A DNA stretch of 64,000 nt from Candidatus Kaistia colombiensis (GTDB lineage Bacteria; Pseudomonadota; Alphaproteobacteria; Rhizobiales; Kaistiaceae). This document shows positions 1 through 8,328 of the stretch, in pieces. The position numbers and the translations under genes were made by a program. The stretch's first letter is position 1, and every line of letters begins with the position of its first letter. The notes under the pieces were generated by a model. It did not search any database. It was given only the letters and a program-made list of their open reading frames with translations, and was not told where the DNA came from. The stretch lies in the NCBI GenBank assembly GCA_029203105.1, contig CP119318.1, forward strand, positions 506,001 through 570,000. Reading direction: 5' to 3'.

Positions 1-408
1 CCCGCCCAGTTCGCAGATCAGCTTCCATTCGGCTTCCGTCACCGGCTGTACCGACAGGCGCGAATTGCCGACCAGCGCCATGCCTTCCAGCCGGGGCTCG
101 GCCTTGGCCGCCTCCAGCGAATAGGGTTTTGGAACCGGCCGAACCGCGCGCAGGTCGACGCATTCCCAGCGGCCGCTGTCGTCGGTCGAATCCGGGTGGG
201 CAAGCTTCGCCACCTCGACGATCCCGACGATCTCCTTGCCGATGTTGGAATGGTAGAAGAAGCCGCGATCGCCTAGCTGCATGGCGCGCATGTTGTTGCG
301 CGCCTGGTAGTTGCGGACGCCGTCCCATTCCTGGCCGGCCGCGCCCTTCTTCGTGAGATCGTCGAAGGAGAAAACATCGGGTTCGGACTTGAAGAGCCAA
401 TAGGCCAT
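1..408 (-). CDS. EVE domain-containing protein (3' end outside window)
   Basis: The reading frame starts with MAYWLFKSEPDVFSFDDL and runs 136 codons to the left edge without a stop. The opening YWLFKSEP, the following EWDGVRNYQARNNM and the GDRGFFYHSN segment are the hallmark of EVE-domain proteins (PUA-like fold, thymocyte nuclear protein 1 family), which are thought to bind modified nucleobases or RNA. The family is about 140 residues long, so only the last few residues should be missing. It is the last visible gene of a leftward cluster, 42 bp after the YciI-like gene. The exact ligand is unknown. The family call is strong. Confidence 0.9.
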   Translation of the reverse strand, partial: MAYWLFKSEPDVFSFDDLTKKGAAGQEWDGVRNYQARNNMRAMQLGDRGFFYHSNIGKEIVGIVEVAKLAHPDSTDDSGRWECVDLRAVRPVPKPYSLEAAKAEPRLEGMALVGNSRLSVQPVTEAEWKLICELGG

Positions 409-450
409 GGGACGCTCCGGAAGAGATAGGGAGGGAAGTCGGTCTGCCGA

Positions 451-729
451 TCAGGCCGGCTTGCCGACGGCCCAGCGCCAAGGGCGAACCACCGTGTCCT
501 TGAACAGGCCGGCCTTGGCATAGGGGTCGGTCGCGAAGACGGCGCGCGCAGCGGCCTCGTCCTCGGCTTCGATGATCAGCAGCGAGCCGACCATGTCGCC
601 CTTGTCGTCGAGGAACGGGCCGGCGATGGCCATGCCGGTTTCCTTCAGCCACTCGATGTGAGCGGGGCGGTTCTCGAGACGAACCGGCAGGCCGTCCTCG
701 CGATCGGTCAGAATGGCAACGAAGTGCAT
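451..729 (-). CDS. YciI-like protein
   Basis: This 92-residue protein begins MHFVAILTDREDGLPVRL and contains R-x-x-H-I-E-W-L-K-E-T-G and GPFLDDKGDMVGSLLI, the usual YciI pattern (small ferredoxin-like alpha/beta barrel with a conserved His). A frame extension upstream is open, but the start at 729 is preceded by GGAGG at good spacing, so the short form is chosen. YciI family members are uncharacterised or act as small hydrolases or dehydrochlorinases. The gene lies between gpsA and the EVE gene on the same strand, 93 bp after gpsA. The role here is unknown. Confidence 0.88.
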   Translation of the reverse strand: MHFVAILTDREDGLPVRLENRPAHIEWLKETGMAIAGPFLDDKGDMVGSLLIIEAEDEAAARAVFATDPYAKAGLFKDTVVRPWRWAVGKPA

Positions 730-822
730 GAAAACCTCCAAGAATTGCGGCCGCACGGTAGGCGGCCAGGCCGCCAAGGTAAAGACCTCGAAACACGCGT
801 TTCGAGGCGGTCGGAACAGACG

Positions 823-1791
823 TCAGTCGGCCTCGCGCTTCAACGGCCGCAGCATCAGCGCTTCCGCCGCCGCGTCGATCGAGAGCGTGCCATCCAGGAT
901 GGCGGCGACCGCCTCGGTGATCGGCATCGGCACGCCGAGCCGGCGGGCGAGATCGCGCGCCACCGGCGCCGTCGCGGCGCCTTCGGCCAAGGCCGGCGGC
1001 AATGCCGCGCCGCTGCCCAGCGCATGGCCATAGGCAAAGTTGCGCGATTGCACCGACGAGCAGGTGAGGACCAGATCGCCAAGCCCGGAAAGACCCATCA
1101 GCGTTTCCGGCAGCGCGCCTTGCGCCTCACCGAGCCGACGCAGCTCGGCAAAACCGCGCGCGATCACGGCAGCACTGGCGCTGGCGCCAAGCTGCCGGCC
1201 GGCGACGATGCCGGCGGCGATCGCCAGCACGTTCTTGAACGCGCCGCCGATCTCGACGCCCAGCATGTCGGTCTCGGCATAGGGCCGGAAGCTGGCGGAG
1301 CCGAGCGCGTGGCAGAGCGCCATGGCGAGCTTCAAATCCGGCGCTGCGATGGTAACGGCGGTCGGCAGGCCGCGCGCCACATCGACGGCAAAACTCGGCC
1401 CCGACAGCACGGCAGGCGCGGCGGGCGGCAGCGCCTCGGCCAGCACCTCGGTCATCCGCTTGGCCGTGCCGCGTTCCAGCCCCTTGGCGCAGAGCACCAC
1501 CGGCGTGTCCTCGGCAATGGCTTCGAGATGGCCTGCGACTTCCCGCACCGTCTGCGCCGGCGTTGCCAGCAGGATCGCATCGGCCGAAACGATTTCTTCG
1601 ATCCGGTCGGTGATCCGCAACGAAGCGGGCAGCGCGACGCCCGGCAAATGGGCGACGTTTTCCCGACGCGCCGCCATTTCGGAAACGTTCCGGCCCCAAA
1701 GCGTCACCGTGCGGCCGGCGCGGTGGGCGGCGAGCGCCAGCGCGGTGCCCCAGGCGCCAGCGCCGACGACGGCGATATGATCGATCGTCAC
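823..1791 (-). CDS. gpsA: Glycerol-3-phosphate dehydrogenase [NAD(P)+]
   Basis: GpsA reduces dihydroxyacetone phosphate to sn-glycerol 3-phosphate for phospholipid synthesis in the cytosol. The 322-residue protein has the N-terminal Rossmann motif GAGAWGTALA (residues 10-19), LSGPSFA (129-135), GGAFKNVLAIAAG with the expected catalytic lysine at 186, and GLSGLGDL (233-240). Length is normal for the family. Its start overlaps the stop of the NUDIX gene by 4 bp (ATGA), indicating translational coupling in a tsaD-NUDIX-gpsA operon, a common order in Hyphomicrobiales. Confidence 0.97.
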   Translation of the reverse strand: MTIDHIAVVGAGAWGTALALAAHRAGRTVTLWGRNVSEMAARRENVAHLPGVALPASLRITDRIEEIVSADAILLATPAQTVREVAGHLEAIAEDTPVVLCAKGLERGTAKRMTEVLAEALPPAAPAVLSGPSFAVDVARGLPTAVTIAAPDLKLAMALCHALGSASFRPYAETDMLGVEIGGAFKNVLAIAAGIVAGRQLGASASAAVIARGFAELRRLGEAQGALPETLMGLSGLGDLVLTCSSVQSRNFAYGHALGSGAALPPALAEGAATAPVARDLARRLGVPMPITEAVAAILDGTLSIDAAAEALMLRPLKREAD

Positions 1792-2261
1792 GGTGCCATC
1801 TCCAGCGCGGGCAAGGAATCGAGAAGCGCATCCAACTCGCCGAACAAAGCTTCGCCAAGCGGCAGTTCCAGCCAGAACAGCGCGAAGCGGATCGGCGGGC
1901 CGCCGGCATCGGGATGCATTTCCAGCGTCTCCCAGCTCTCGGCGAACTCGCCTTCGAGCGCGAGATGAAAGAACCAGCGCCGATGCAGTCTTTCGGGGCC
2001 ATCCGGCGGCGCGTAGCCATAGGCGCGCTCGCCAAGCAGCGTCATGGCGGCGGGGGCGACAAGCCCGGTCTCCTCATGAAACTCACGACGCGCCGCCTGT
2101 TCGGGCGTCTCGCCGGCTTCCATCGTGCCGCCGGGAACCTGGATGCCGTATTCGGGAAAATCCGGCTCGCGGAAGACGAGCAACCGGCCGCGCCATGTCG
2201 CGTAGAGCACGACCTTGCGCTTCTGGATGAGACCTTCGCTGTGGATAAGACCTTGGCTCAC
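1788..2261 (-). CDS. NUDIX hydrolase
   Basis: The 157-residue protein contains a complete Nudix box at residues 45-67 (G-x5-E-x7-REFHEETGL), so it should hydrolyse a nucleoside diphosphate linked to another moiety using a divalent metal. VPGGTMEAGET and the long aromatic C-terminal half (RRWFFHLALEG, FALFWLELPLG) resemble mid-sized Nudix proteins of unknown substrate. It overlaps tsaD by 4 bp on its start side and gpsA by 4 bp on its stop side, so it is co-translated with both. Substrate cannot be read from the sequence. Confidence 0.92.
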   Translation of the reverse strand: MSQGLIHSEGLIQKRKVVLYATWRGRLLVFREPDFPEYGIQVPGGTMEAGETPEQAARREFHEETGLVAPAAMTLLGERAYGYAPPDGPERLHRRWFFHLALEGEFAESWETLEMHPDAGGPPIRFALFWLELPLGEALFGELDALLDSLPALEMAP

Positions 2262-3349
2262 GCCTTCGCTCCCTTATGGCCGGAGCCGAGCATCGGGGCG
2301 GCCATCTGGTCCAGCGGCCAGCGCGGCCGCGCCGGGGCCGCTAGATCGTCGACCAGGCCGAGCGCCAGCCGTTCCGCCCCGGCCCAAGCGATCATCGCGC
2401 CATTATCCGTGCAAAGCACCAGCGGTGGCGCCACCAGCTTGAACCCGCGTGCGGAAAGTTCGGCATCGAGCCCGGCCCGCAGCGCCTTGTTGGCAGCGAC
2501 GCCGCCAGCCACCACCAGCGTCGGATCGGCGATGTCGGGGAACTCCGTGCGAAAACGGTCGAGCGCGTGGCCGATACGGTCGCGCACCACCAGCGTCACC
2601 GTGCGCTGGAAAGCGGCGCAGAGGTCATCGACATCGGCATCCGACAGCGGCGCGACGGCCTCGGCTCCCTGCCGCAACGCCGTCTTCAGCCCGGAGAAGG
2701 AGAAATCCGCCCCCGGCCGACCATACATCGGCCGTGGCAGAGTGAACCGGTTTGGATTGCCACGCGCCGCGGCGCGCTCGACCGCCGGGCCGCCCGGATA
2801 GGGCAGACCGAGCAGTTTCGCCGTCTTGTCGAAGGCTTCGCCGAGCGCGTCGTCGATCGTGGTGCCCCAGCGCTCATACTGGCCGACGCCGCGCACCAGC
2901 AAGATCTGGGTATGGCCGCCGGAAACCAGCAGCAGCAGATAGGGAAACGCGATGCCGTCGGTGAGCCGCGCCGTCAGCGCATGGCCTTCCAGATGATTGA
3001 CCGCGACCAGCGGCTTGCCGGCCGCCAGCGCCAACGCCTTGGCCGTCGTCAACCCGACGATGACGCCGCCGATCAGGCCGGGACCTGCGGTCGCCGAGAT
3101 CGCGTCGAGATCGGCGAAACCGACGCCCGCCTCGTCCATCGCCGCCTGGACGACCCGATCGAGCGCCTCGACATGAGCGCGGGCGGCGATCTCCGGCACG
3201 ACGCCGCCGAAAGCGACATGGTCGTCGATCTGCGACAGGACGACATTGGAGAGGATTTCGCCTCGCCCCCCGGCGTCGCGCGAGACGACGGAGGCCGCCG
3301 TTTCATCGCAGCTCGTTTCGATGCCAAGAACCAGGACGGTAGCGGTCAC
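2258..3349 (-). CDS. tsaD: tRNA N6-adenosine threonylcarbamoyltransferase TsaD
   Basis: TsaD transfers threonylcarbamoyl from TC-AMP to A37 of ANN-decoding tRNAs together with TsaB and TsaE. The 363-residue form starts at a GTG (VTATVLVLGIETSCDETAAS). A longer open frame reaches 3721, but its extra residues overlap hemC and match nothing. HLEGH (119-123) supplies the metal-binding histidines, SGGHTQ and TDNGAMIAWAG are also present, all typical of the ASKHA-fold family. It is divergent from hemC with about 125 bp between the chosen starts, the standard alphaproteobacterial arrangement, and leads the operon with the NUDIX gene and gpsA. Confidence 0.96.
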   Translation of the reverse strand: MTATVLVLGIETSCDETAASVVSRDAGGRGEILSNVVLSQIDDHVAFGGVVPEIAARAHVEALDRVVQAAMDEAGVGFADLDAISATAGPGLIGGVIVGLTTAKALALAAGKPLVAVNHLEGHALTARLTDGIAFPYLLLLVSGGHTQILLVRGVGQYERWGTTIDDALGEAFDKTAKLLGLPYPGGPAVERAAARGNPNRFTLPRPMYGRPGADFSFSGLKTALRQGAEAVAPLSDADVDDLCAAFQRTVTLVVRDRIGHALDRFRTEFPDIADPTLVVAGGVAANKALRAGLDAELSARGFKLVAPPLVLCTDNGAMIAWAGAERLALGLVDDLAAPARPRWPLDQMAAPMLGSGHKGAKA

Positions 3350-3473
3350 ACCGGGGCCTTTCGCCGCGTATCGGGCGGCTTGCTTGCGGATGGGCGCGTC
3401 GTGGCTAGACTGGCGCCGAATTCTGCCCTGACGGGCATTGATCCGACAGGCCCTAACATCCGGACCCGACCCC

Positions 3474-4412
3474 GTGCAATCCGCAGCCTCCACTCCCGTC
3501 CTCCGCATCGGCACGCGCGGCAGCCCGCTGGCGCTCGCCCAGGCGCATGAGACGCGCGCCAGGCTCGCCGCAGCCCACGGCCTCGACGAGGCGTCGATGG
3601 AAATCGTCGTCATCAAGACGTCGGGCGACCGGATCCAGGATCGCTCGCTGTCGGAAGCCGGCGGCAAGGGGCTGTTCACCAAGGAGCTCGAAGAGGCGCT
3701 CTTCAGCCGCGAGATAGACATCGCCGTTCATTCTTCCAAGGACGTGCCGACCTTTCTGCCGGACGGCCTGACGCTGATCGCCTTCCTGCCACGCGAAGAC
3801 GTCCGTGACGCCTTCCTGTCGCCCGTCGCCGGTTCGCTCCGCGAACTGCCGCAGGGCGCGGTTCTCGGCACCTCGTCGCTGCGCCGCCGCGCCATGGCGC
3901 TCCGCGTCCGACCGGATCTCGTCGTCGTCGAATTTCGCGGCAATGTGCAGACCCGATTGGCCAAGCTCGAAAATGGCGTCGCCCACGGCACCTTGCTGGC
4001 GCTGGCCGGCCTGCGTCGGCTCGGCCGCGCCGATCTCGCCACCTCGATCCTCGAGCTGGATGATTTCCTTCCCGCCGTCGGCCAGGGTGCCGTGGCGGTC
4101 GAGGGCCGCGCCGATGATGTTCGCGTGCGCGAGATGCTCGCGGCGATCAATCATCCCGAGACCGAGACGGCGCTCGAGGCCGAGCGCGCCTTCCTGACCC
4201 GCCTCGACGGCTCGTGCCGCACGCCGATTGGCGGCCTCGCCACCCTTTCCGGTGGCGAATTGCTGTTCCGCGGCATCGTGCTGTCGCCGGACGGTCGCCA
4301 GTCCGAGGCAACGCGGATGACGGCGCCTGTTGCCGATGCCGGGCGGATCGGCACGGCGGCGGCGGACGAACTGATCGGCCGCGGCGGCAAGACCTTCTTC
4401 ACGACAGGCTGA
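3474..4412 (+). CDS. hemC: Hydroxymethylbilane synthase (porphobilinogen deaminase)
   Basis: HemC polymerises four porphobilinogens into hydroxymethylbilane in haem synthesis. The protein has LRIGTRGSPLALAQ near the N-terminus, VHSSKDVPT, GTSSLRRRA and LDGSCRTPIGG, in which Cys248 would carry the dipyrromethane cofactor. I chose the GTG at 3474, giving 312 residues, close to the family norm of about 310. The frame is open to a TTG at 3438, which would add 12 residues. hemD follows after 3 bp, so the two are one transcription unit. Confidence 0.96.
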   Translation: MQSAASTPVLRIGTRGSPLALAQAHETRARLAAAHGLDEASMEIVVIKTSGDRIQDRSLSEAGGKGLFTKELEEALFSREIDIAVHSSKDVPTFLPDGLTLIAFLPREDVRDAFLSPVAGSLRELPQGAVLGTSSLRRRAMALRVRPDLVVVEFRGNVQTRLAKLENGVAHGTLLALAGLRRLGRADLATSILELDDFLPAVGQGAVAVEGRADDVRVREMLAAINHPETETALEAERAFLTRLDGSCRTPIGGLATLSGGELLFRGIVLSPDGRQSEATRMTAPVADAGRIGTAAADELIGRGGKTFFTTG

Positions 4413-4415
4413 ACC

Positions 4416-5147
4416 ATGCGGCTGCTCGTCACCCGGCCGGAACCCGAAGCAGCGCGAACGGCCGAGCGGCTGCGCGCACTGGGCCATGAACCGGTGGTGG
4501 CGCCGCTGCTCGAAGCCCGCTTCCTCGACCCGGCGCCGCCCGCCTTCCTACCCGCCGCCATCCTTCTGACCAGCGGCAACGGCCTGCGCGGCCTGCTGCG
4601 CTGGTCGGGCGCGCGCGATTGGCTCGACATCCCGGTGCTCGCCGTCGGCGCCCGCACGGCCGAGTCCGCCCGGGCGGCCGGATTCATGGATGTGCGATCG
4701 GCCGATGGCGATGGCGACGCGCTGGCATCGCTGGCAATCGCTAGCCTCGATCCTGAAGCCGGAACGATCCTCTATCCCGCCGCCGTCGATCGCGCCGGCC
4801 ACTGGCCCGAGCGGCTGATCGCCGCCGCCTTCACGCTTTCCCTGGTCGAGACCTATCGCATGGATCCAGTGGCCGGCCTGCCGGATCCCGTGATCGCGGA
4901 TTTGCGCGAGGGCAAGTTCGACGGCGTCCTGCTTTATTCGCCGCGGACCGCGAAAACCTTCGCCCAACTGGTGGGCGGGCTTGATCCACAGCCGCCGCTC
5001 GACCACCTGTCGATTTACGCGCTGTCACCGAATGTCGCCTCCGCCCTGACATTCGGCACGGCTTTCATTGCCCACGAACCGACCGACGACGCCCTGCTGG
5101 CGCTGATCCCCAAAAGCATGGGAACATCCCCTTCAGGCGTCCGTTAA
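4416..5147 (+). CDS. hemD: Uroporphyrinogen-III synthase
   Basis: HemD cyclises hydroxymethylbilane to uroporphyrinogen III with inversion of ring D. The 243-residue sequence starts MRLLVTRPEPEAARTAERL and contains ILLTSGNGLRGLLRW, PVLAVGARTAESARAAGF and GVLLYSPRTAKTFAQLV, the usual loosely conserved HemD signposts in its two alpha/beta domains. It directly follows hemC and has the normal length. HemD sequences diverge strongly, so position after hemC is an important part of the call. Confidence 0.93.
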   Translation: MRLLVTRPEPEAARTAERLRALGHEPVVAPLLEARFLDPAPPAFLPAAILLTSGNGLRGLLRWSGARDWLDIPVLAVGARTAESARAAGFMDVRSADGDGDALASLAIASLDPEAGTILYPAAVDRAGHWPERLIAAAFTLSLVETYRMDPVAGLPDPVIADLREGKFDGVLLYSPRTAKTFAQLVGGLDPQPPLDHLSIYALSPNVASALTFGTAFIAHEPTDDALLALIPKSMGTSPSGVR

Positions 5148-5194
5148 CGCATTGGTCTATACTGGGTCCGAGCGACCGACGAGATCGAGGTGAC

Positions 5195-6388
5195 ATGAGC
5201 GACGACGACACCCGCAATCCGGCAGGCGAACCGTCCGGATCCCGGCGCAAGCGCCCCCCCGTGACGATCGATCTGGAAGCCGAGACGAGCAGCGCGACGC
5301 CGGAAGCAATCGTCGAGCCGGCGCCAGACGCGCATGTGCCGCCGCCCGCCTATGAGCCGGAGGTCGGCGCCGCCGAGCCCGCCGCACCCGCGCCGGTTCC
5401 GCACGATTCGGCCGCCGGACGCTTCATCATCCCGGCGATCGCGGCGCTGGGTGGCGGCGTCGTCGGCGGCCTTCTGGTCGCCCTGCTCGCTTCGCCGACC
5501 GGCACCGATCCGATCACGAGCGCCAGTCTCGATTCACGCTTCGCCGCCGTGTCGGCGCGTCTCGACCGGGTCGAGGCGGCCGCCAACGAATCGGCATCGA
5601 AGCCGGCCGCCGCGACGGACGTCGATCCAGCCCGGCTTGCCGGGCTGGAGAAGGAGATCGCCGAGCTGAAGGCTGCCGCCAGCCAACCGGCGACTGCCCC
5701 TGCCGCCCCGGCGACCGATCTCGGCCCGATCGAAAGCCGGCTATCCGCGCTCGAAACACGACCGGAACCGGCAGCGGCCGCTCCCGCCACGCCACCCGTC
5801 GACCTGACGCCGCTGCAATCGCGCCTCGACGCGCTGACCACGCGCCTCGATGCCGTGGAGGCCCACCCGCCGGCCGATCCGAAGACGGAAGCCGCCGCCC
5901 GCGTCATCGCCGTGACGGCGCTGCGCCAGGCGGCGACCGGCCCCGGTCCGTTCGCCGACGAACTCGCCGCCGTCGCCGCGCTCGGCACGGAAGACACCAA
6001 GCTCGCCGCGCTGCAGCCGCTGGCCGGCACCGGCGCGCCGTCGAAGGCCGAGCTTGCCGCCGCCTTCCCGGCCGTTGCCGAGCAGATCCGCGCCGCCGCC
6101 GCCAGGGTCGACCCCGGCGCCAGCCTGGTAGACCGGCTCGCCGCCTCGGCAAGCTCGTTGGTCAGCGTCAAGCCGTCCGGTCCGATGGCGGGGCCTTCAG
6201 CCACCGCCGTGGTCTCGCGCATGGAGGCGGCGGTCAAGGACGGCAATCTGGCCGAGGCGCTGCGCGAGGGCGACACACTCGACGCCATCGCGCGGGCACC
6301 GCTCGCCGACTGGGCGGCCAAGGCCGGCCAGCGCATCACCATCGACACGGCGCTTGCCGGCCTCAGTGCCGCCAACTCGTCCAACTGA
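5195..6388 (+). CDS. Mitofilin-like (Mic60-related) membrane protein
   Basis: The 397-residue protein has a proline/alanine-rich acidic N-terminal tail, one membrane segment at about residues 76-98 (RFIIPAIAALGGGVVGGLLV), then a long region of SRLDALETR-like heptads predicted to form coiled coils, and a helical C-terminal part. This architecture and the position between hemD and a HemY-like gene match the alphaproteobacterial Mic60/mitofilin-related proteins, which shape inner-membrane folds. Primary sequence is low complexity, so the family call rests on layout and synteny as much as on motifs. Confidence 0.82.
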   Translation: MSDDDTRNPAGEPSGSRRKRPPVTIDLEAETSSATPEAIVEPAPDAHVPPPAYEPEVGAAEPAAPAPVPHDSAAGRFIIPAIAALGGGVVGGLLVALLASPTGTDPITSASLDSRFAAVSARLDRVEAAANESASKPAAATDVDPARLAGLEKEIAELKAAASQPATAPAAPATDLGPIESRLSALETRPEPAAAAPATPPVDLTPLQSRLDALTTRLDAVEAHPPADPKTEAAARVIAVTALRQAATGPGPFADELAAVAALGTEDTKLAALQPLAGTGAPSKAELAAAFPAVAEQIRAAAARVDPGASLVDRLAASASSLVSVKPSGPMAGPSATAVVSRMEAAVKDGNLAEALREGDTLDAIARAPLADWAAKAGQRITIDTALAGLSAANSSN

Positions 6389-6398
6389 CGGAGCGACG

Positions 6399-7967
6399 AT
6401 GATCCGCATCCTGGTCTATGTCGCCCTCGTCTTCGCGATCGCCGCGGGGTTCTCTTGGCTTGCCGACCGCCCCGGCGACATCGTGCTGAGCTGGCAGGGC
6501 TATGACTACAAGACCAGCCTGATGGTCGCGTCGGTCAGCCTCGCCGTCCTGTTCGCGGTGCTGGCGATCCTGCTCTGGATCGTCGTCACGGTGTTCCGCG
6601 CGCCGCGCCTGTTCGGCGGCTGGCTCTCGGGCCGCAAGCGCGATCGTGGCTACCGCGCGCTGTCGCGCGGCATGATCGCGATCGGCGCCGGCGACGTGAA
6701 ACGGGCCAAGCGCTTCGCCACTGAATCGCGAAAGATCCTGAAGGACGAGCCGCTGACGCTGCTGCTGGCGGCGCAGGCGGCGCAGCTGACCGGCGACGGT
6801 GCCGGCGCGCGCGCCGCCTTCGAGACGATGCTGGACGATCCGGAAACGCGGCTGTTCGGCTTGCGCGGGCTTTATGTCGAAGCGCAGCGGAGCGGCGAGC
6901 ACGCGGCCGCGCGCCACTATGCCGAGGAAGCCGTCAAGGCGGCGCCGAGCCTCGCCTGGGCCGGCAATGCGCTGTTCGAGGATCAGGCCGCCAAGGGCGA
7001 ATGGTCGGCGGCGCTCTCGACCCTCGGCTCCAACCTGCATGCCAAGCTGATCGAGCGCGGCGCGGCGCATCGCCTGCGCGCCGTGCTCCTGACCGCGCGC
7101 GGCATGCAGATCGAATCGTCCGACCAGGAAGAGGCACGCGCCGCCGCGCAGGAGGCCGTCAAGCTGGCGCCCGGCCTGGTTCCGGCCGCGACTTTGGCCG
7201 CCCGGCTCTTCGCCCGCCAGGGCGACGTCAAGCGCGCCGCCCGCGTCATCGAGACGAGCTGGAAGTTCGAGCCACATCCGGAGCTCGCCGAGGCCTATGC
7301 CAATGTGCGCCCCGGCGACGCTGCGCAGGAGCGGCTGAAGCGGGCCGAAAAGCTGGCCTCGCTGCGGCCCGGCCATGTCGAAAGCCGGCTGGCGGTGGCG
7401 CGCGCCGCCATCGACGCGCGCGACTGGGCGCTCGCCCGGCGCGAGCTGGCGGCAATCCCCGACACGGCGCGGACCGAGCGCTTCTGTCTGCTGATGGCCG
7501 AGATCGAGGAAGGACCGGACGGCCATCGCGGCCATGTCCGCGAATGGCTGACGCGCGCCGTGCGCGCGCCGCGCGATCCGCAATGGACGGCCGACGGCTA
7601 TGTCTTCCCGGCCTGGGCGCCGGTGTCGCCGATTTCCGGCCGCCTCGACGCCTTCGAATGGCGGACGCCGACGGTGGCGCTCGCCGCCGACCAGCGCCCC
7701 GCGATCGATCTCGATGTCGAAGAGGAGATGCCCGAAACCCTCGTCATCGAGGCGAGCCCCCTGGCCGCTCCGGCGCCGAAGGCGGAGCCCGCCGCGACCG
7801 CCACGCCCGCTTCTTCCACGCCCACTGCAACCAGAGCGAACGCGCCGGTTGCAGCGAAGAATGGCGGCCCCGGCGGCGCCGAACCGGCGGTGGTGGCGCC
7901 GATTCCCGACGATCCGGGCGTCGAGGACAAGGGCGCCGAACCCGCCGATCGACTGCGCCTACAGTGA
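6399..7967 (+). CDS. HemY-like TPR membrane protein
   Basis: The 522-residue protein opens with MIRILVYVALVFAIAAGFSW (membrane segment 1) and a second hydrophobic segment near residues 41-66, followed by RGYRALSRGMIAIGAGDVKRA and a series of TPR-like helical pairs up to about residue 380. The C-terminal 100 residues are Pro/Ala-rich and probably disordered. This is the HemY N-terminal domain family found beside haem genes. Despite the name it is not protoporphyrinogen oxidase. Start at 6399 is chosen because the open frame upstream overlaps the mitofilin-like gene. Confidence 0.9.
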   Translation: MIRILVYVALVFAIAAGFSWLADRPGDIVLSWQGYDYKTSLMVASVSLAVLFAVLAILLWIVVTVFRAPRLFGGWLSGRKRDRGYRALSRGMIAIGAGDVKRAKRFATESRKILKDEPLTLLLAAQAAQLTGDGAGARAAFETMLDDPETRLFGLRGLYVEAQRSGEHAAARHYAEEAVKAAPSLAWAGNALFEDQAAKGEWSAALSTLGSNLHAKLIERGAAHRLRAVLLTARGMQIESSDQEEARAAAQEAVKLAPGLVPAATLAARLFARQGDVKRAARVIETSWKFEPHPELAEAYANVRPGDAAQERLKRAEKLASLRPGHVESRLAVARAAIDARDWALARRELAAIPDTARTERFCLLMAEIEEGPDGHRGHVREWLTRAVRAPRDPQWTADGYVFPAWAPVSPISGRLDAFEWRTPTVALAADQRPAIDLDVEEEMPETLVIEASPLAAPAPKAEPAATATPASSTPTATRANAPVAAKNGGPGGAEPAVVAPIPDDPGVEDKGAEPADRLRLQ

Positions 7968-8073
7968 GGCGGTGGAGAACGATCGGGGAGGCTTGAAACC
8001 CGGATCGAATGTGGCTATGAACCCCGTGGATTTCATGGTGCCCCTCGCGGCGCCGGGCAAATCCCTCGGGTAA

Positions 8074-8149
8074 GCCGCTTTAGCTCAGCTGGTAGAGCAC
8101 ATCATTCGTAATGATGGGGTCACAGGTTCGAATCCTGTAAGCGGCACCA
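8074..8149 (+). tRNA. tRNA-Thr (anticodon CGT)
   Basis: The 76-nt sequence folds as a cloverleaf: acceptor GCCGCTT pairing with AAGCGGC, D-arm GCTC..GAGC, anticodon stem CATCA/TGATG with loop TTCGTAA (anticodon CGT, decoding ACG), T-arm ACAGG-TTCGAAT-CCTGT, and an encoded CCA end. It is complete and remains functional because the integrated island restores its 3' half. Confidence 0.97.
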
Positions 8150-8155
8150 CTCCCC
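8101..8155 (+). repeat. attL: 55-bp direct repeat (tRNA-Thr 3' half)
   Basis: This segment runs from the anticodon stem of tRNA-Thr to six bases past the CCA and is identical, base for base, to 29522-29576. The bases just outside the match differ at both ends, which fixes the repeat limits. It is the left attachment junction of the island. Confidence 0.95.
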
Positions 8156-8212
8156 CTTTGAAATCATTGAATGTTTTGGCGCGCGCGCTGCGCTGGGCAC
8201 GGTCGCATCGCT

Positions 8213-8235
8213 CTTGGTGACCACATGGTGACCAC
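8213..8235 (+). repeat. Candidate left arm-type integrase site
   Basis: A 23-bp sequence consisting of CTT followed by two copies of GGTGACCAC separated by AT. An identical 23-bp copy lies at 29396-29418, just inside the other end. Paired direct repeats inside both ends of an integrated element are what arm-binding sites of tyrosine integrases look like. Binding is inferred. Confidence 0.6.
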
Positions 8236-8328
8236 GCGATGTCTTTTCGCGGCCATATGTCCTGTGTTGGGCATCCTCCATTTCGACCTCTACTCAGACC
8301 TCGTGACAATCTCGGAGGTTAGACCGAA

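Noticed and set aside
658..1968. 436-residue plus-strand frame
   Set aside because: Antisense to gpsA and the NUDIX gene, composition Arg/Gly/His-rich, no domain.
3438..3473. TTG start of hemC twelve codons earlier
   Set aside because: The GTG at 3474 gives the normal family length. The TTG extension adds unconserved residues.
8085..8309. Minus-strand frame containing GVVPLTGFEPVTPSLRM
   Set aside because: This is the well-known false protein read from the antisense strand of a tRNA gene. A similar pair of false frames occurs at 29377-29626 opposite attR.
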